Origin: G963708235 sp963708235
GTDB taxonomy: Bacteria; Actinomycetota; Acidimicrobiia; Spongiisociales; UBA5794
Reading direction: 5' to 3'
NCBI GenBank assembly: GCA_963708235.1
Contig: OY970200.1
Span: forward strand, 124,001 to 188,000
DNA length: 64,000 nt
Positions within the stretch are counted from its first letter, which is position 1. Every line of letters starts with the position of its first letter. A program made the translations under genes and the position numbers. The notes under the pieces were generated by a model. The model was not told the DNA's origin, made no database searches, and saw only the letters and a program-made list of their open reading frames with translations. Shown one piece after another: positions 61,398 through 64,000 of the stretch.

Positions 61398-61680
61398 GAC
61401 GGCCCGGACTCCCCTGAGATCCAGGTCGCACTACGCCGCGACACGCACCCCCGAGCCCCCGTGCCGGTGAAGGCGGGTGACCCGACGTGCGCAGGAAGGT
61501 AGAGCCCCCCGGGGGTCGGCGCTCCGGATCGCAAGGCTCGCCGGATCGGTGGCAGATGGCCCCGCCGGCTGCCCTCCCCGCCTGCAAGACGTGTCCGCCG
61601 ATATTCCTTCGCCTACGTCCCCGCTCGCAACGCCGCGGCACCTGATCCATTGGATCCCCAGGAACGAAGCGGACAGGGCA

Positions 61681-63417
61681 CTATGCGCCGGCGACGGCCT
61701 CGGAGCGGATGCGGGTGTGGGTGCGGAGCACCATGACGGCGACGTCATCGCTGGGTCGATCCTGGTAGCCGGCGACGGCCAACCGGATCCTGGCGGCGAC
61801 CTCGCGGGCGGATTCGCCCACGGAGTCCGCCAGGACCGCATGGAGTCGCTCGTCCCCGAAGGGAACCCCGTTCTTTCGGCAGTCGACGACACCGTCGGTG
61901 TACAGGATGATGGCGTCGCCGGGAGCAAGGGTGTGGCTGGTCGAGGTGACCGACACCTCGGGGAACATCCCGAGCAGGGTTCCCGGTACCCCGGCCGTCT
62001 CGATCGTCCCATCGGCGCGCAGGATCAGCGGGAGGGGATGACCGCCGACGGCGAGGTGCACCTTGGCGCCGTCATCGGTGGTGAGGACCCCGAACACCGC
62101 GGTGCAGTAGCGGAGCGACGGGCGATGGATGCGGATGGTCTCGTTGACCGCCGTCAGCACCTCGGCCGGATCGGCGTGGGTTTCGGCGAAGGCGCGGATG
62201 CTGTGCCGGACGAGGGCGGTCACCGCTGCCGCCTCGGATCCCTTGCCGCTCACGTCGCCGACCGCAAACGCATAGGTGCCGTCGGAAACGCGGAAAACGT
62301 CGTAGAAGTCGCCCCCCACGATGAGTCCCTCACCGACCGGCAGATACTCCGTCTCGATCTCGACGCCGGCAACGGAGGGCAGCGATGCCGGCAGCAGACT
62401 CTGTTGAAGCGCGTTGGCGATCGCTGTCCGCTCGGTGAACAGTGAAGCCTTGACCACGGTGGCAGCCACGGATTCGGCGTACTGGCTGAACAGATCCAGG
62501 TCCTCGGATTCGTAGGGGCGTACCGTCCGGCGGTGGCCTGCGACCATGATCCCGATGGTTTCGGATGCCAGGGTCAGCGGAACTGCCATGATCGACGTGG
62601 CGTCGAGGGTCACCGACATGGAGGGATCATCGCCGAGGAGCCGGAATGACACCGGATCGGCGAACAGGCGCGCTTCTCCGGTGGTGAGAACGGCGCGAAA
62701 CGGCTCGAAGGGTGCGCTCAGCCGCAACGATGCCGGAATTTCGGGTAGCGCATCGAACTCGATTCCTGCTCCGGCGATCACGCATGCAGCGGTGGTGTCG
62801 ATGATCACGGCCCAATCGCCGAGATCGCGGACGACGAGTTCGACGGCAGTGCGGCGGACCACGTCGGGGTCGAGAACGGCGCGAAGCTCACGCCCGGCGG
62901 TGGTGAGAAACAGGAGACGCTGGCGCGCCGACTCTGCCAGCGATCGCGCCCGCTGTTCCTCGCGCAGCATCTGGTCGCGTGCCTGTTCGGTCTCCTTGCG
63001 TTCGGTGATGTCGACCGCCGTCCCGACCATGGTGCGGGGGATACTGTCGCTCTCCGAGACGACGAGACCACGTGTCTCGATCCACGTCGTGCCCCCGTCG
63101 CCGTTGCGGATGCGAAGCTCGAGGTGGTACGGCCGACCACCGTGGACGGCGGTTTCGAGGGCGGTGCGGACGGTCGCACGGACGTCCGGATCGAGCAGCG
63201 CCAGGAAACCGTCGAGGGTGGACGGGAAGGCGCCGACCGGCACCTTGGTGATCTCGTGGACTTGCGGCGACCACCACACATGGTCGGTGGCGATATCCCA
63301 CTCCCACACACCGATCTGGCCCGCTTCGAGGGCGAGGGCCCGCCGGTCGATGTCGGTCCGGGCCTGGCGGGAGTGTTCACCGGCGGTAGGCGGGAACTCG
63401 ACCAAAGTTGGAGTCAT
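61681..63417 (-). CDS. rsbU: RsbU-type PP2C phosphatase with PAS and GAF domains
   Basis: A protein of 578 residues that can reset the sigma-F switch. N-terminal PAS domain (ALALEAGQIGVWEWDIATDH; VHEITKVPVGAFPSTLDGFL; a PAC-like ITERKETEQARDQ), a GAF domain (residues ~190-340; RTAVELVVRDLGDWAVIIDT; SIMAVPLTLASETIGIMVAG) and a PP2C-type SpoIIE phosphatase (LQQSLLPASLPSVAGVEIE, VGGDFYDVFRVSDGTYAFAV, GDVSGKGSEAAAVTALVRH, VLYTDGVVD form as IILYTDGVVDCRKNG, and DRPSDDVAVMVLR). It would dephosphorylate RsbV-type proteins in response to a sensed signal. The ATG at 63417 is chosen over longer frames that begin in repetitive sequence. Confidence 0.93.
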   Translation of the reverse strand: MTPTLVEFPPTAGEHSRQARTDIDRRALALEAGQIGVWEWDIATDHVWWSPQVHEITKVPVGAFPSTLDGFLALLDPDVRATVRTALETAVHGGRPYHLELRIRNGDGGTTWIETRGLVVSESDSIPRTMVGTAVDITERKETEQARDQMLREEQRARSLAESARQRLLFLTTAGRELRAVLDPDVVRRTAVELVVRDLGDWAVIIDTTAACVIAGAGIEFDALPEIPASLRLSAPFEPFRAVLTTGEARLFADPVSFRLLGDDPSMSVTLDATSIMAVPLTLASETIGIMVAGHRRTVRPYESEDLDLFSQYAESVAATVVKASLFTERTAIANALQQSLLPASLPSVAGVEIETEYLPVGEGLIVGGDFYDVFRVSDGTYAFAVGDVSGKGSEAAAVTALVRHSIRAFAETHADPAEVLTAVNETIRIHRPSLRYCTAVFGVLTTDDGAKVHLAVGGHPLPLILRADGTIETAGVPGTLLGMFPEVSVTSTSHTLAPGDAIILYTDGVVDCRKNGVPFGDERLHAVLADSVGESAREVAARIRLAVAGYQDRPSDDVAVMVLRTHTRIRSEAVAGA

Positions 63418-63795
63418 CCTTCTGCGCAGTGATGTGGGGATTCTGCTGTTGAGACTAGTGCCCCGGCCTGGGGCCCTCTCCCGATTCGGGGCAACAACGT
63501 CCCCGACCGAGAACAGTATTCCGGACGCCTTCCCGGGAGCTGTCGCACACCGGACGCCGGGAGGGCTGGGAGAGTGTCCGACTCCCAGCCCCCACCTGCG
63601 AACTGCGAGCCTCAGGTGTCCGCAAACATCGAGCGACATGCCCACCCCGAGCACGGCGTGTCCCTCTACCCACTATTCCCAGGCTCACTCGTCCCGGTGA
63701 GGGGGTGCGATCACAGCGATCAGCTCGCCGGACGGCGGCGAGAGATCTCGGAACCACCTGTCGTTGCCGTGGCCTGGAACGGTGGGTATCGCCGG
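63418..63795. other. Gene-free stretch upstream of the phosphatase gene
   Basis: No gene is seen. A hairpin CTGGGAG/CTCCCAG lies near 63569-63590. A GGGTAG on the minus strand (63665-63670) has no GTTT at the right distance. Nothing else is recognised. Confidence 0.5.
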
Positions 63796-64000
63796 TCAGG
63801 ACTGATCGGCGGCGGCCTTGGCGGCGGCCTCGCTGGCGGAATCGCCACTGTCGGTCGGGAGCTCACCGGCGGCATTCTCGAGGTGGGCACGGACGAACCA
63901 CTGGTACATCTCGAGCACTCCGGCCTGTGACGTCAACATATCGGCGGTGACGACGTCGACGGGTTCGATGGCGCTGATGGCGGAGCGGTGGTCACGCACG
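63796..64000 (-). CDS. Dps-family ferritin-like protein (C-terminal part, runs off the window)
   Basis: The stretch encodes the last ~67 residues of a gene whose 5' part is beyond the window end: VDVVTADMLTSQAGVLEMYQ with WFVRAHLENAAGELPTD and an Ala-rich tail. The pattern of a helix ending in QWFVRAHLE is the last helix of Dps proteins, which store iron and shield DNA under starvation or oxidative stress. In actinobacteria Dps genes are often SigB/SigF-dependent, in line with the neighbours. The true start lies outside. Confidence 0.75.
   Translation of the reverse strand, partial: VRDHRSAISAIEPVDVVTADMLTSQAGVLEMYQWFVRAHLENAAGELPTDSGDSASEAAAKAAADQS

Noticed and set aside
63660..63675. GGGTAG upstream of the phosphatase gene as another SigF promoter
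   Set aside because: No GTTT or near match stands 13-17 bases upstream, and it is about 250 bases from the start codon.

Overview
This is GC-rich, gene-dense chromosomal DNA from an actinobacterium, most likely of the class Acidimicrobiia. The evidence is frequent GTG/TTG starts, secreted proteins with Thr/Pro linkers, an SLH-repeat M23 peptidase with cell-wall repeats typical of that class, an AfsR-like BTAD regulator, an NfnAB pair and a SigF/RsbUVW module. The placement is inference. No rRNA, CRISPR array or intact phage was seen.

0-14 kb: a PLP decarboxylase and a YtcJ-type amidohydrolase lipoprotein lead to a tRNA-Arg(ACG) gene at 3846-3922. Downstream lie degenerate copies of the 3' half of that tRNA (about 4872, 6015 and, weakly, 13230), each of the first two preceded by the same attachment-arm-like repeat, plus the last codons of a tyrosine integrase. 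This looks like a scar of repeated integration at the tRNA. Among the relics are a VapBC pair with a broken antitoxin, a small biotinyl-domain protein lacking the acceptor lysine, a methyltransferase, a secreted EEP hydrolase, a cytochrome b561 and a large LuxR-type ATPase regulator.

14-36 kb: mostly envelope, redox and housekeeping genes. They include a beta-helix/G8-type exported protein, beta-propeller lipoprotein, NfnAB transhydrogenase, secreted HExxH metalloprotease, lone PGM1-type peptide ligase (ATP-grasp), exported 5'-nucleotidase, SLH-M23 peptidase, cytochrome c pair, VOC proteins, SoxR-type regulator with a clear operator in front of an FMN reductase, and VanY-like peptidase. A 63-bp tandem repeat fills part of the 33.1-33.7 kb gap.

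36-54 kb: a P1B-5-type metal ATPase with C-terminal hemerythrin domain, an ABC exporter pair, a Cys/Met-metabolism PLP enzyme, several small stress proteins (GlsB/YeaQ type, CsbD, small membrane proteins), class II photolyase, a giant RCC1/Calx-beta secreted protein split by a frameshift, a second frameshifted membrane gene and a FAD oxidase.

54-64 kb: a BTAD/AAA regulator, then the general stress control block: rsbV-rsbW-like-sigF in one overlapping operon, two more HATPase-fold proteins, a PAS-GAF-PP2C phosphatase (RsbU type), a 17M-like stress protein and the C-terminus of a Dps ferritin running off the window end.

The most interesting theme is that at least four small stress genes between 44.3 and 61.4 kb are each preceded by the same GTTT-N15/16-GGGTAG element, which matches the SigB/SigF promoter consensus. 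The window therefore seems to contain a SigF-type sigma factor, its partner-switching controls and part of its own regulon. Four genes appear interrupted by single frameshifts, which may be assembly indels or true decay.
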